Shown: piece after piece, positions 1-7,736 of the stretch
Layout of the letters: every line of letters starts with the position of its first letter
Numbering within the stretch: the first letter of the stretch is position 1
Assembly (NCBI GenBank): GCA_963801105.1
Contig: CAWDDH010000003.1
Coordinates: 1,984,001-2,048,000, forward strand
DNA: 64,000 nucleotides
Direction of reading: 5' to 3'
Source of the DNA: JAENVU01 sp963801105
GTDB lineage: Bacteria; Actinomycetota; Acidimicrobiia; IMCC26256; JAENVU01
Program-made: the position numbers and the translations under genes
The notes under the pieces: generated by a model
Seen by the model: only the letters and a program-made list of their open reading frames with translations
What the model was told of the DNA's origin: nothing
The model's database searches: none

Positions 1-447
1 GATGCCCGGCACCGCGACCCGGCGGTCCACCACGTCGACCACGATCTCGAGCGACGGATCGTTCTCGATCGCCGCCATGACCCGGCGGGCCACTGGTTCG
101 GGCACCTCGACGGGGACCAGACCGCCCTTCAGCGCGTTGTTGCGGAAGATGTCGGCGAACCGCGACGAGATCACCGCCTGGAAGCCGTAGTCCTGCAAGG
201 CCCAGACGGCGTGCTCACGGGACGAGCCGGTGCCGAAGTTCGGACCGGCGACGAGGATGCGCGCGCCTTCGTGATGCGCCAGGTTGAGGACGAAGTCCGA
301 ACGCTCCCGCCACTCCGAGAACAGACCCTCGCCGAACCCGGTCCGCTCGACGCGCTTGAGCCAGTCGGACGGGATGATCTGGTCCGTGTCCACGTCGGAG
401 CGATCGAGGGGCACCCCTCGCGCGATGATCTCTCGAACCGGTTCCAT
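1..447 (-). CDS. leuD: 3-isopropylmalate dehydratase small subunit (partial)
   Basis: Small subunit of isopropylmalate isomerase, which with LeuC converts 2- to 3-isopropylmalate in leucine synthesis; with CimA present it can also isomerise citramalate. The N-terminus is complete (starts MEPVREIIARG). Visible family signatures are DRSDVDTDQIIP near residues 15-26, then GPNFGTGSSREHAVWAL and ADIFRNNALKGGLVPV. The window edge cuts off the C-terminal part; about 149 of the usual ~190-200 residues are present. The start ATG (447-445) overlaps the leuC stop as ATGA, so the two subunits are translationally coupled. Identity is certain; only the 3' end is missing. Confidence 0.95.
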   Translation of the reverse strand, partial: MEPVREIIARGVPLDRSDVDTDQIIPSDWLKRVERTGFGEGLFSEWRERSDFVLNLAHHEGARILVAGPNFGTGSSREHAVWALQDYGFQAVISSRFADIFRNNALKGGLVPVEVPEPVARRVMAAIENDPSLEIVVDVVDRRVAVPGI

Positions 448-1850
448 CAGGCCTCCAGGTCGTCGGGGCTCGCGAAGTGACCGGCGATCGCGGTCGCGGC
501 GGCAACGGCGGGGGAGACCAGATGTGTTCTCCCGCCCTTGCCCTGGCGTCCCTCGAAGTTCCGGTTGCTGGTGCTCGCTGCCCGCTCGCCCGCGGTGAGC
601 TTGTCCGGGTTCATCGCGAGGCACATCGAACACCCGGGCTCGCGCCAGTCGAACCCGGCGGCGCGGAACACCGCGTCGAGCCCTTCGGCCTCGGCCTGCT
701 CCTTGACGGCGAACGAGCCGGGAACGACGAGGGTGCGCACGCCGTCGTGGACCTGTCTGCCGGCGGCCACCGCGGCCGCGGCTCGTAGGTCCTCGATCCG
801 TGCGTTCGTGCACGAGCCGATGAACACGGTGTCGACGGTGATGTCGCGCATCGGGGTCCCCGCAGTCAGGCCCATGTACCGCAGCGCACGCGTCGCGGAG
901 TCCCGCAGGCTCGGGTCGGGGAACGAGTCGGGGTCGGGGACCGCGTCGGCGATCGTGACGCTCTGCGCGGGGTTGGTCCCCCACGTGACGTAGGGCGCCA
1001 GGGCGGTGGCGTCGAGCGTCACCTCCTTGTCGAAGGTCGCGTCGGCGTCGGTGACGAGGGCGCGCCAGTCGTCGAGCGCGGCCTCCCATTCGGCACCGCG
1101 GGGCGCATGGGCCCGGCCGTCGAGGTACGCGAACGTCGTGTCGTCCGGTGCGATGAGCCCGGCACGGGCGCCCGCCTCGATCGACATGTTGCAGACCGTC
1201 ATGCGGCCCTCCATCGAGAGCGCGCGGATCGCGTCGCCGCGGTACTCGATGACCGAGCCGATGCCGCCCCCGGTGCCGATCCGCTCGATGATCGCGAGCA
1301 CGACGTCCTTGGCCGTCACGCCGTCGGGCAGGTCGCCCTCGACGGTGATCGCCATGGTGCCGGGCGTGCGCTGGGGGAGCGTCTGGGTGGCCAGCACGTG
1401 CTCGACCTCGCTGGTGCCGATGCCGAACGCGAGTGCTCCGAACGCACCGTGGGTGGAGGTGTGGCTGTCACCGCAGACGATCGTCATCCCCGGCTGGGTC
1501 AGGCCCTGCTCCGGTCCGATGATGTGGACGATGCCCTGGCCCGGGTCGCCCATCCCGTAGAGCCGGATGCCGTACTCGCGGCAGTTCTCCGCGAGGACCT
1601 CGATCTGGCGGCGCGAGACCGGGTCGGTGATGCCGAGCTCGAGCCCGGCCGTCGGGACGTTGTGGTCCATCGTGGCCACCGTCAGCTCGGGTCGCCGGAC
1701 GCCGCGCCCGTTCATGCGCAGCCCGTCGAACGCCTGGGGCGAGGTGACCTCGTGCACGAGGTGCAGGTCGATGTAGAGCAGGTCGGGCTCGCCGTCGGCC
1801 CGGCGCACGACGTGGCGTTCCCACACCTTCTGACTCAGTGTCTGGCCCAT
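447..1850 (-). CDS. leuC: 3-isopropylmalate dehydratase large subunit
   Basis: Aconitase-superfamily large subunit (467 aa, usual length) carrying the [4Fe-4S] cluster of isopropylmalate isomerase. Visible motifs are TMDHNVPT near residue 60, the long CGDSHTSTHGAFGALAFGIG stretch near residue 127, and the cluster cysteines in FIGSCTNARIEDL and EPGCSMCLAMNPD. It starts at ATG 1850 with GAGGAG upstream on the minus strand. A TAAGCT -10-like element lies at 1891-1886, giving a short leader. It is transcribed divergently from the GlnR-like regulator and coupled to leuD by a 4-nt overlap. leuA is not in this window. Confidence 0.96.
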   Translation of the reverse strand: MGQTLSQKVWERHVVRRADGEPDLLYIDLHLVHEVTSPQAFDGLRMNGRGVRRPELTVATMDHNVPTAGLELGITDPVSRRQIEVLAENCREYGIRLYGMGDPGQGIVHIIGPEQGLTQPGMTIVCGDSHTSTHGAFGALAFGIGTSEVEHVLATQTLPQRTPGTMAITVEGDLPDGVTAKDVVLAIIERIGTGGGIGSVIEYRGDAIRALSMEGRMTVCNMSIEAGARAGLIAPDDTTFAYLDGRAHAPRGAEWEAALDDWRALVTDADATFDKEVTLDATALAPYVTWGTNPAQSVTIADAVPDPDSFPDPSLRDSATRALRYMGLTAGTPMRDITVDTVFIGSCTNARIEDLRAAAAVAAGRQVHDGVRTLVVPGSFAVKEQAEAEGLDAVFRAAGFDWREPGCSMCLAMNPDKLTAGERAASTSNRNFEGRQGKGGRTHLVSPAVAAATAIAGHFASPDDLEA

Positions 1851-1969
1851 CCGGACGTTGCGCTCCTCGTGGTCGCGAACGCGTCAGCTTATTGGTCGCC
1901 TGCGGCTCCTCTCCGGCCGAATGCCCGTCGCGATGGGCTCGCTCGTGCGCGCGTCCGCGACCGAGACCC

Positions 1970-2012
1970 TTCACCGGCTCGAAACATTCACGAAACGCGC
2001 CGTCCCTACCGT
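1970..2012 (+). promoter_or_regulatory. GlnR-like operator and promoter of the regulator-antiporter operon
   Basis: Three half-sites are phased by 11 bp: TTCAC at 1970-1974, GAAAC at 1981-1985 and GAAAC at 1992-1996. They are followed by a TACCGT -10 element at 2007-2012, and the ATG lies 7 nt further on, so the transcript is probably leaderless. TTCAC-n6-GAAAC matches the actinobacterial GlnR box layout (gTnAC-n6-GaAAC). TTCAC, GAAAC and a 15-nt stretch containing the -10 recur with identical spacing upstream of amt (20649-20700). Binding by GlnR itself is inferred; PhoP-type 11-bp repeats are the alternative. Confidence 0.6.
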
Positions 2013-2019
2013 GCCCCGC

Positions 2020-2508
2020 ATGGATGTGGTCCTGCTGCGTTGGCCCGAGGAATCCCTCCGCCGCACCGAACTCGAGCGAGCGGCCCGGCCGCGGCTGCTC
2101 CTGGTCGAGCCCGGCGAACCGCCACCGGACTGCTCGGACCCGCTCGAGGACTGGATCCGACTCCCGGCCGACGACCAGGACGTCCGCGCCCGGCTCGGCA
2201 CGCTCGTCACGCGCGCCGGCAGCGAGCGCCCGCTCCTCGACGACGACGGCCTGGTCTGGTTCCGCGGTCGGTGGGTCTCCCTCTCGCCCGTCGAGCGCGC
2301 GCTGGCCGAATGCCTGCTCGACCGCTTCGGCGCCGTCGCCGGGCGGGAGGCGCTGCGGCGGCGCGCCTGGCCGGAGGGGCTTCCGTCCCGCAACGCCCTG
2401 GACGTCCACATGGTCCGGCTGCGGCGGCGGATCGCATCGCTCGGCCTCGAGGTGCGCACCGTGCGTTCCCGCGGCTACCTCATGCAGGCCGTGGAGCCGT
2501 CGGCGTGA
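2020..2508 (+). CDS. GlnR-like orphan winged-helix regulator
   Basis: 162-aa protein with a C-terminal OmpR/PhoB-type winged helix (about residues 80-160; LSPVERALAECLLDRFGAVA, NALDVHMVRLRRRI, VRTVRSRGYLMQ). The N-terminal ~75 residues resemble a shrunken receiver without the acidic pocket or phospho-acceptor Asp, as in atypical GlnR-type regulators. I start at ATG 2020, 7 nt after a TACCGT -10; longer upstream extensions run antisense to leuC. Its stop overlaps the next gene's GTG (GTGA), so regulator and antiporter are co-expressed. The promoter has 11-bp phased TTCAC/GAAAC half-sites, suggesting autoregulation. A nitrogen-control role is inferred from this motif, its copy at amt, and the GlnD-like domain next door. 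Confidence 0.7.
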   Translation: MDVVLLRWPEESLRRTELERAARPRLLLVEPGEPPPDCSDPLEDWIRLPADDQDVRARLGTLVTRAGSERPLLDDDGLVWFRGRWVSLSPVERALAECLLDRFGAVAGREALRRRAWPEGLPSRNALDVHMVRLRRRIASLGLEVRTVRSRGYLMQAVEPSA

Positions 2509-5192
2509 CCCCGGCCGAGGTACTCCGTGACGTCCTGGTGATCCTCGTGGCGGCCAAGCTCGCCGCCGAGGTCGCCGAGCGCCTCAAGATCCCGGCGGTC
2601 GTCGGCGAGATCGTGGCCGGCATCCTCATCGGGCCCTCGCTGCTCGGTCTCGTCGGCACCTCGAACACGCTCGACGTACTGGCCGAGCTCGGCGTGATCC
2701 TGCTCCTGCTCCAGGTGGGCATGGAGATGGATATCAAGGATCTCGCGGCGGTCGGTCGGGCCTCGGTCAGCGTCGCGGTGCTCGGCGTGCTCGTCCCGCT
2801 GGTCGGCGGGTACGCCGCAGGTCTCGCGCTCGGGCAGGATTCGAACACGTCGCTCTTCCTCGGCGCCGCGCTCGCGGCGACGAGCGTCGGGATCACCGCC
2901 CGGGTGTTCAGCGATCTCGGAGCGCTCGCCACGATCGAGGCCCGCACGGTGATGGGTGCCGCGGTGGCGGACGACGTGCTCGGGCTGGTCCTGCTGACGA
3001 TCGTGGTCAAGATCGTGGGGGACGGGGGTGTGTCGGCGTCGACGGTCATCTCGACGGTGCTGCTCGCCGTCGGCTTCCTCGTCGTCACCTCGGTGCTCGG
3101 CGGCCGGTTGGGGATCGTGCTCTTCCGGGCGATCCAGAAGTGGTCTCGGGCCGCGGGCACGCTCGTCGCCCTCGCCCTGGCATTCGCCCTCGCGTTCGCC
3201 GAGCTGGCCGACGTCGCGAAGCTCGCACCGATCGTCGGCGCGTTCGTCGCCGGTCTCGCCTTGTCCCAGACCGAGTCCCGGGAGCGCATCGCGCGTGACC
3301 TCACGCCGGTCGGGCACCTCTTCGTCCCCGTGTTCTTCCTTCAGATCGGCATCGCCGCCGAGGTCGAGCGCTTCGTCGATCCGACCGTGCTCGGGATCGC
3401 GGCGGTCCTCACCGTCGTCGCGGTGATCGGCAAGCTCGTGTCGTCGGTGGCGCTGTTCAGCGCCCCGGGCGACAAGCTCCTGGTCGGGCTCGGGATGCTG
3501 CCACGCGGTGAGGTCGGCCTGATCTTCGCGACGATCGGTTTGACCGAAGGCGTCCTCGACAGCGATCTCTATGCGTCTCTGCTCCTCGTCGTGTTGGTCA
3601 CCACGCTGGCGGCGCCGCCGCTGCTGCGCCTGCGCTTGCGCGCGATACGCAGCGGGGCCCGCGACGACGTCGTGGACCCGATGCCGCCGTCGGGCTGGCT
3701 CTGGGTCGACGACGGCGTGGTGGACCTCGCGGCCCAGGCGCCCCACGATCTGCAGATCACGCTCGCGCTCGACGCCGCCCTCCGTGTCTCCGACGGCGCG
3801 CGCCCGGGACCGCGACTCCTCGACTGGATCGCCCGGGGCGAGGCGCCGGCCTGGAGCCCGGACGCGACCCGCCGGCTGGTCGAGGTGCTCGTCCGGGGCA
3901 ACGACCGCGGGTGGCGCTTCCTCGACACGTCGGGGGTGCTCATCCGCGCGCTGCCCGAGGTCGCCGAAGCCGTCGAGCGCTGGCACCGCGACCCCGAGCT
4001 GATCGATCCGGGCCAGGTGGTCCGCTTCGAGACGGTCGACGCCCTCCACCAGCTGCTCCGGACCGACGCGGTCGCGGTCGCGGTCCACGGCCGGCTCGAG
4101 CACCCCGATCGTCTGGTGCTCGCGGCGCTCGTGCTCGACGTCGCCGGGGAGCACCCACCGGTCGCCCTGGTCGAGGCGCTCGCGGACCGGCTCGGGCTCG
4201 ACGACGACGACCGGGACGGCGTGCTCGTGCTCACGAGCGAACAGGGGCTGCTCCGCGGCGTCAGTCGGCGCGCCGACGCGGCGAGCGAGGCTTCGACCCT
4301 CTCGCTCGCGGTCCACCTCTCCGATCCGGAGCTCGTCCGAGCGCTCTACCTGCTCGACCTGCTGGTGGGACCGCTCGACGCGGTCGACCGCGACCGGCTC
4401 GACACGATGGTGTCGCGGGTGCTCGCGGCTCAGGACGGCATCGACCGCGACGACGAGCCGGGCGCGTTCGCGGCTCGGCGGGCCGAGGCGCTCCGGCTGG
4501 CCCGGGGCGACGGTGCGGCGGTCGTCGACCGGATCCATCACGCCCCGCGTCCGTATCTGCTCGCGGAGTTCCCCGAGCGCATCGTCGCCCATGCCCGCCT
4601 GCTCGATCCCCGTCCCGATCGGCGCGAGGTGCGGGTCGCGATGACGCCGGATGGCGGAGGATCGTGGATCATCGACGTGGCGGCCCGCGACCAGCCCGGA
4701 CTCCTCGCCGCGGTCACCGAGGTGTTCGCCGAGCTCGAGCTCGACGTGCTCGAAGCACGGGTCACCACGTGGGGTGACAGCGCCGCGCTGGAGACCTTCA
4801 CGGTCGCGCCGCGCCCCGGCGCGACGATCCCGGAGGTCCCGGCGTTGGAGACGTCGGTCGCGGCGCGGCTCGGGGGCCGCATCGAATCCGAGGCCCTACC
4901 CGAGGCGGAGATCGCCTTCGACGACGCCGGCTCGCCCTGGTACACGCTGTGCGAGGTGCGTCACCTCGACCGGCCGGGACTCCTGGCGACCATCGCCTCG
5001 GCCCTGTCGATCTCGGGTGCGAGCGTCCATGCCGCCGACCTCGAGACGCGCGACGGCCGCGCGGTGGACCGCTTCTCGCTCACCGACCGCGCCGGCGCCA
5101 AGCTCGGACGGGACGACAAGGACGCGATCCGGGCCGCGCTGCTCGAAGGCTCACGCGGTCGGGGACGGCTGGGACGACTCCTCGGTCGCTGA
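2505..5192 (+). CDS. CPA2 cation/proton antiporter fused to GlnD-like HD(degenerate)-ACT-ACT
   Basis: 895-aa fusion. Residues ~1-385 are a Kef/CPA2-type Na+(K+)/H+ antiporter membrane domain with about 12 hydrophobic segments (LKIPAVVGEIVAGILIGPSL, then AVADDVLGLVLL with the paired Asp, then GMLPRGEVGLIFATIGL). From ~440 on it follows the C-terminal half of GlnD: a helical linker, an HD-like domain (~508-650) and two ACT domains (~721-790 DQPGLLAAVTEVFAELELDV; ~812-885 DRPGLLATIASALSISGASV). The GlnD HD motif (typically LFHDIAK) is LVLDVAG here and other metal histidines are gone, so the domain is probably non-catalytic. No nucleotidyltransferase or RCK domain is present. Start GTG 2505 overlaps the regulator stop. 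Inference: ion antiport gated by amino-acid (glutamine?) binding. Confidence 0.85.
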   Translation: MTPAEVLRDVLVILVAAKLAAEVAERLKIPAVVGEIVAGILIGPSLLGLVGTSNTLDVLAELGVILLLLQVGMEMDIKDLAAVGRASVSVAVLGVLVPLVGGYAAGLALGQDSNTSLFLGAALAATSVGITARVFSDLGALATIEARTVMGAAVADDVLGLVLLTIVVKIVGDGGVSASTVISTVLLAVGFLVVTSVLGGRLGIVLFRAIQKWSRAAGTLVALALAFALAFAELADVAKLAPIVGAFVAGLALSQTESRERIARDLTPVGHLFVPVFFLQIGIAAEVERFVDPTVLGIAAVLTVVAVIGKLVSSVALFSAPGDKLLVGLGMLPRGEVGLIFATIGLTEGVLDSDLYASLLLVVLVTTLAAPPLLRLRLRAIRSGARDDVVDPMPPSGWLWVDDGVVDLAAQAPHDLQITLALDAALRVSDGARPGPRLLDWIARGEAPAWSPDATRRLVEVLVRGNDRGWRFLDTSGVLIRALPEVAEAVERWHRDPELIDPGQVVRFETVDALHQLLRTDAVAVAVHGRLEHPDRLVLAALVLDVAGEHPPVALVEALADRLGLDDDDRDGVLVLTSEQGLLRGVSRRADAASEASTLSLAVHLSDPELVRALYLLDLLVGPLDAVDRDRLDTMVSRVLAAQDGIDRDDEPGAFAARRAEALRLARGDGAAVVDRIHHAPRPYLLAEFPERIVAHARLLDPRPDRREVRVAMTPDGGGSWIIDVAARDQPGLLAAVTEVFAELELDVLEARVTTWGDSAALETFTVAPRPGATIPEVPALETSVAARLGGRIESEALPEAEIAFDDAGSPWYTLCEVRHLDRPGLLATIASALSISGASVHAADLETRDGRAVDRFSLTDRAGAKLGRDDKDAIRAALLEGSRGRGRLGRLLGR

Positions 5193-5212
5193 CGCGGCGA
5201 GCGGTCGCGCGC

Positions 5213-5686
5213 TCAGTCGATCGGTCGGATGGAGACGATCTCGACCTCGAGCACGACCTTGCGCGGCGTCTCGTAGGTCACCGACTCGCCGACCCGGTGG
5301 CCCGCGACCGCCTGGCCGAGCGGCGCGCTCGTCGAGAGCACGTCGTAGGTGTCGTGGCGCTCCTCGATCGAGCCCATGAGGTAGCTCTGGGTGTCGTCGT
5401 CGCCGGTCACGCGCAGCTCCACGATCACGCCGGCCTCGACCACCTCGCCACCCGAGCCCTCGACGATCTCGACGTCGCGCAACATCGCCTCGAGCTGGCG
5501 GACCCGGGCCTCGTTCAGCCCCTGCTCGTTCTTCGCCGCGTCGTAGTCGGCGTTCTCCTTGAGGTCGCCGAGCTCCCGGGCCCGCTCGATGCGGTCCGCG
5601 ATCTCGCGACGGAGGGATCCGCTGCGCTCGGCCAGCTCGGCGACCAACCGGTCGTGGGCGCTGGGAGAAAGCTGGGTGTGTTCCAT
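5213..5686 (-). CDS. greA: Transcription elongation factor GreA
   Basis: 157-aa GreA/GreB-family factor that stimulates RNA polymerase cleavage of backtracked transcripts. The N-terminal coiled-coil hairpin carries the expected acidic tip region (ARELGDLKENADYDAAKNEQ), followed by the FKBP-like C-terminal domain (residues ~85-157; SAPLGQAVAGHRVGESVTY). I start at ATG 5686 (MEHTQLSPSAHDRL), because the open frame further upstream is not homologous to anything and runs antisense to nothing conserved. It is convergent with the antiporter fusion (20-nt gap) and follows the YceI-like gene on the same strand. Confidence 0.95.
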   Translation of the reverse strand: MEHTQLSPSAHDRLVAELAERSGSLRREIADRIERARELGDLKENADYDAAKNEQGLNEARVRQLEAMLRDVEIVEGSGGEVVEAGVIVELRVTGDDDTQSYLMGSIEERHDTYDVLSTSAPLGQAVAGHRVGESVTYETPRKVVLEVEIVSIRPID

Positions 5687-5712
5687 CGGTCGAGGGTAAT
5701 CGCCCGGCCGGT

Positions 5713-6435
5713 TCAGGACGCCTTCGTGAAGAAGACCTTGAACTCCAGGCTCCCGTGGTCCTCGATCGAGGCGATCGGCCCGCCGCTCGGGGCGCTGATC
5801 CCGTAGTCCGCCAGGACGATCGGAAGATCTCCGACAATTTGGATGCTCGTGCCGTCCCATCGGGCCTCGACGGGGAGCGTCACCGATCTGGTCGCACCGT
5901 GCAGCGTGAGGTCGCCGGGGACCTCCACGGACACAGTCGACCCCTGCTTCGGCTGAGCCGGAAGGGTGGCCGGACCCGAGGCCACGAAGGTGGCGGTCGG
6001 GAACCGGTCGGTCTCGAGCCCGCGGCTCTGGAGCGCCCGATCGCGGAAGTCCTTGTCCGAGTGCAGCGCGGCGAGGTTCGCGGTGATCGAGATGTCCGAC
6101 ACCGTGGTGCCGCCGACCTTCAGGCTGCCGGTGACGTCGGTCGAGTCGCCGGTGGCGGTGTTGTCCACGAGTCCGGCCGCGAAGGTCTCCTTGATGCGGT
6201 ACCGGACGAAGGAGCCCTCGGGGTCGTTCGCGTGCAGGGTCCAGGTGCCGTCGAGCGATGTTCCGCCGGTCGTCTCGGTCGCGGTGATCGTCGGCTTGGG
6301 GGGCGCATCGGAGCGGATCAGGAACCAGTAGCCCGCGAAGCCCGCGGCGCCGAGCACGACGACCGCGATGACCAGGATCCGGGCGAGACCCCCGTGCTCG
6401 TCGTGACGCCGCGTGCGGGACGGCCGATTCGGCAT
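5713..6435 (-). CDS. YceI-like lipid-binding/periplasmic protein
   Basis: 240-aa membrane-anchored protein. One N-terminal transmembrane helix (residues ~17-40, ARILVIAVVVLGAAGFAGYW) is followed by a YceI-type lipocalin-like barrel (~60-238). Family features are DGTWTLHANDPEGSFVRYRI near the start of the domain, DFRDRALQSRGLETDRFPTA and the GDLTLHGATRSVTLPVEARW strand pair. YceI proteins bind isoprenoid or other amphipathic ligands outside the membrane; no ligand can be named here. It lies 26 nt upstream of greA on the same strand and divergent from the leuB leader region. Confidence 0.85.
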   Translation of the reverse strand: MPNRPSRTRRHDEHGGLARILVIAVVVLGAAGFAGYWFLIRSDAPPKPTITATETTGGTSLDGTWTLHANDPEGSFVRYRIKETFAAGLVDNTATGDSTDVTGSLKVGGTTVSDISITANLAALHSDKDFRDRALQSRGLETDRFPTATFVASGPATLPAQPKQGSTVSVEVPGDLTLHGATRSVTLPVEARWDGTSIQIVGDLPIVLADYGISAPSGGPIASIEDHGSLEFKVFFTKAS

Positions 6436-6594
6436 CCCGGCAGCCTTGCAGTTGGGCCGCGACGACGCGTGTCAGGACCAGGCCGAGCAGTGCGAAGACG
6501 GCACCGGAGCCGAGGCCGAGAGGAGGCATCGGGACAGTCGTCGATGGCGTGGGCGGGCGGGCGGAACGGGGCCGAGGCCGGCGGGCGTCGGTGC

Positions 6595-6600
6595 TAGCCT
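6595..6600 (+). promoter_or_regulatory. -10 element of the leuB-ilvE-cimA leader transcript
   Basis: TAGCCT at 6595-6600 matches the TAnnnT -10 form used repeatedly in this window. The leader-peptide ATG lies 9 nt downstream, so the transcript probably begins at or just before it. No convincing -35 is visible. Confidence 0.45.
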
Positions 6601-6609
6601 CCGACCGTC

Positions 6610-6642
6610 ATGAGTACGCACCGGATCATCGTCATTTGCTGA
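6610..6642 (+). CDS. Branched-chain amino acid leader peptide
   Basis: A 10-codon reading frame, MSTHRIIVIC then TGA, holds the run ATC ATC GTC ATT (Ile-Ile-Val-Ile). It precedes a hairpin and an intrinsic terminator, then leuB-ilvE-cimA. This is the classical layout of ribosome-mediated attenuation. The start codon is probably leaderless (TAGCCT ends 9 nt before it). The peptide senses Ile/Val rather than Leu, which fits a citramalate-route isoleucine operon. The function is inferred from codon content and position; no Shine-Dalgarno is visible. Confidence 0.65.
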   Translation: MSTHRIIVIC

Positions 6643-6696
6643 GCGGACGCCCGACCGGCGTTCGCTTCCAACCGTCCACTTCGGTGGGCGGTTTTT
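6643..6696 (+). terminator. Attenuator: leader hairpin plus intrinsic terminator
   Basis: Immediately after the leader stop codon GCGGACGCC (6643-6651) pairs with GGCGTTCGC (6657-6665), a 9-bp stem with one G-T wobble. Then CCGTCCAC (6672-6679), loop TTCG, and GTGGGCGG (6684-6691) form an 8-bp stem with one wobble, followed by TTTTT (6692-6696). The first arm lies where a ribosome stalled on the Ile/Val codons would cover it. A competing antiterminator is possible (6651-6657 with 6682-6688, one mismatch; or GGACG 6645-6649 with CGTCC 6673-6677) but is not proven by eye. Confidence 0.7.
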
Positions 6697-6741
6697 CGTT
6701 GTGAGGACCGCGTCGTGCACGCGGCGAGTCGAGGAGCATCG

Positions 6742-7734
6742 TTGACCTATCGCATCGGGATCATCGGCGGTGACGGCATCGGTCCCGAAGTGGTGGCCGA
6801 GGCGCTGAAGGTCGTCGACGCCAGCGGGGTCGACTACGAGGGCGTGGCCTACGACCTGGGCGGCGTCCGCTACCTCGCCACGGGTGAGGTGCTGCCGGAC
6901 TCGGTCCTCGAGGAGCTACGGAGGCTGGACGCGATCCTGCTCGGCGCCGTCGGCACGCCCGACGTCCCGCCGGGTGTCCTCGAGCGCGGCCTGCTCCTCA
7001 AGATGCGATTCGCACTCGACCTCTACATCAACCTGCGCCCGTTCCTCGCGCCCGCCGGCGAGCTGAACGGCGGCGTGGACATGGTCGTCGTGCGGGAGAA
7101 CACCGAGGGCACCTACGCGGGCGAGGGCGGCTTCCTCCGCAAGGACACGCCCCACGAGATCGCGACGCAGGGTTCGGTGAACACGAGGATGGGCGTCGAG
7201 CGTTGTGTCCGCTTCGCGTTCGACCTCGCGCGGAGTCGTGACGCCCGGCGGCTGACCCTCGTCCACAAGACCAACGTCCTGACCTTCGCCGGCGATCTCT
7301 GGCAGCGGACGTTCGACGCGGTGGCGGCCGAGTACCCCGATGTCACCACCGGGTACGACCACATCGACGCCGCATGCATCCATTTCGTCCAGCGCCCCGA
7401 GCGGTACGACGTCATCGTCACCGACAATCTCTTCGGCGACATCCTCACCGACCTCGGCGGTGCCGTCGGGGGTGGCATCGGTCGCGCGGCCTCGGGAAAT
7501 CTCAACCCCGACCGGACCGGTCCCTCGCTGTTCGAGCCGGTCCACGGCTCGGCCCCCGACATCGCGGGGACCGGCACCGCCGACCCCCGCGCCGCGGTCA
7601 TCAGCGCGGCGATGATGCTGGAGTTCCTCGGGGAGACGGACGCGGCGGCGCGGATCCAGGCGGCCGTGCGATCATCGGACGACGTGACCGGGTCGACCTC
7701 CGACATCGGCTCGCGTCTCGCGGAAAGGGTGTAG
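6742..7734 (+). CDS. leuB: 3-isopropylmalate dehydrogenase
   Basis: NAD-dependent beta-decarboxylating dehydrogenase (330 aa) that oxidises 3-isopropylmalate; it can also act on methylmalate in the citramalate route. Signatures are IIGGDGIGPEVVAEAL at the N-terminus, VVRENTEGTYAGEGG, LVHKTNVL, DNLFGDILTDLGGAVGGGIG and FEPVHGSAPDIAGTG. I choose TTG 6742 because GAGGAG at 6731-6736 is well placed and the protein then begins TYRIGIIGGDG. An in-frame GTG at 6715 lies too close to the terminator stem and adds non-homologous residues. It is first in the leuB-ilvE-cimA operon behind the attenuator; only 2 nt separate it from ilvE. Confidence 0.95.
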   Translation: MTYRIGIIGGDGIGPEVVAEALKVVDASGVDYEGVAYDLGGVRYLATGEVLPDSVLEELRRLDAILLGAVGTPDVPPGVLERGLLLKMRFALDLYINLRPFLAPAGELNGGVDMVVVRENTEGTYAGEGGFLRKDTPHEIATQGSVNTRMGVERCVRFAFDLARSRDARRLTLVHKTNVLTFAGDLWQRTFDAVAAEYPDVTTGYDHIDAACIHFVQRPERYDVIVTDNLFGDILTDLGGAVGGGIGRAASGNLNPDRTGPSLFEPVHGSAPDIAGTGTADPRAAVISAAMMLEFLGETDAAARIQAAVRSSDDVTGSTSDIGSRLAERV

Positions 7735-7736
7735 CG

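Noticed and set aside
1886..2020. A second BCAA attenuator before leuC
   Set aside because: The leader between the TAAGCT -10 (1891-1886) and the leuC start is about 35 nt, too short for a leader peptide plus terminator, and none is visible.
1107..2504. An N-terminal extension of the antiporter frame back to 1107
   Set aside because: It runs antisense to leuC and through the regulator gene, has no homology, and the GTGA overlap at 2505 gives the natural start.
6715..6741. GTG 6715 as the leuB start
   Set aside because: It adds nine non-homologous residues and lies just after the attenuator T tract; TTG 6742 has GAGGAG in the right place.
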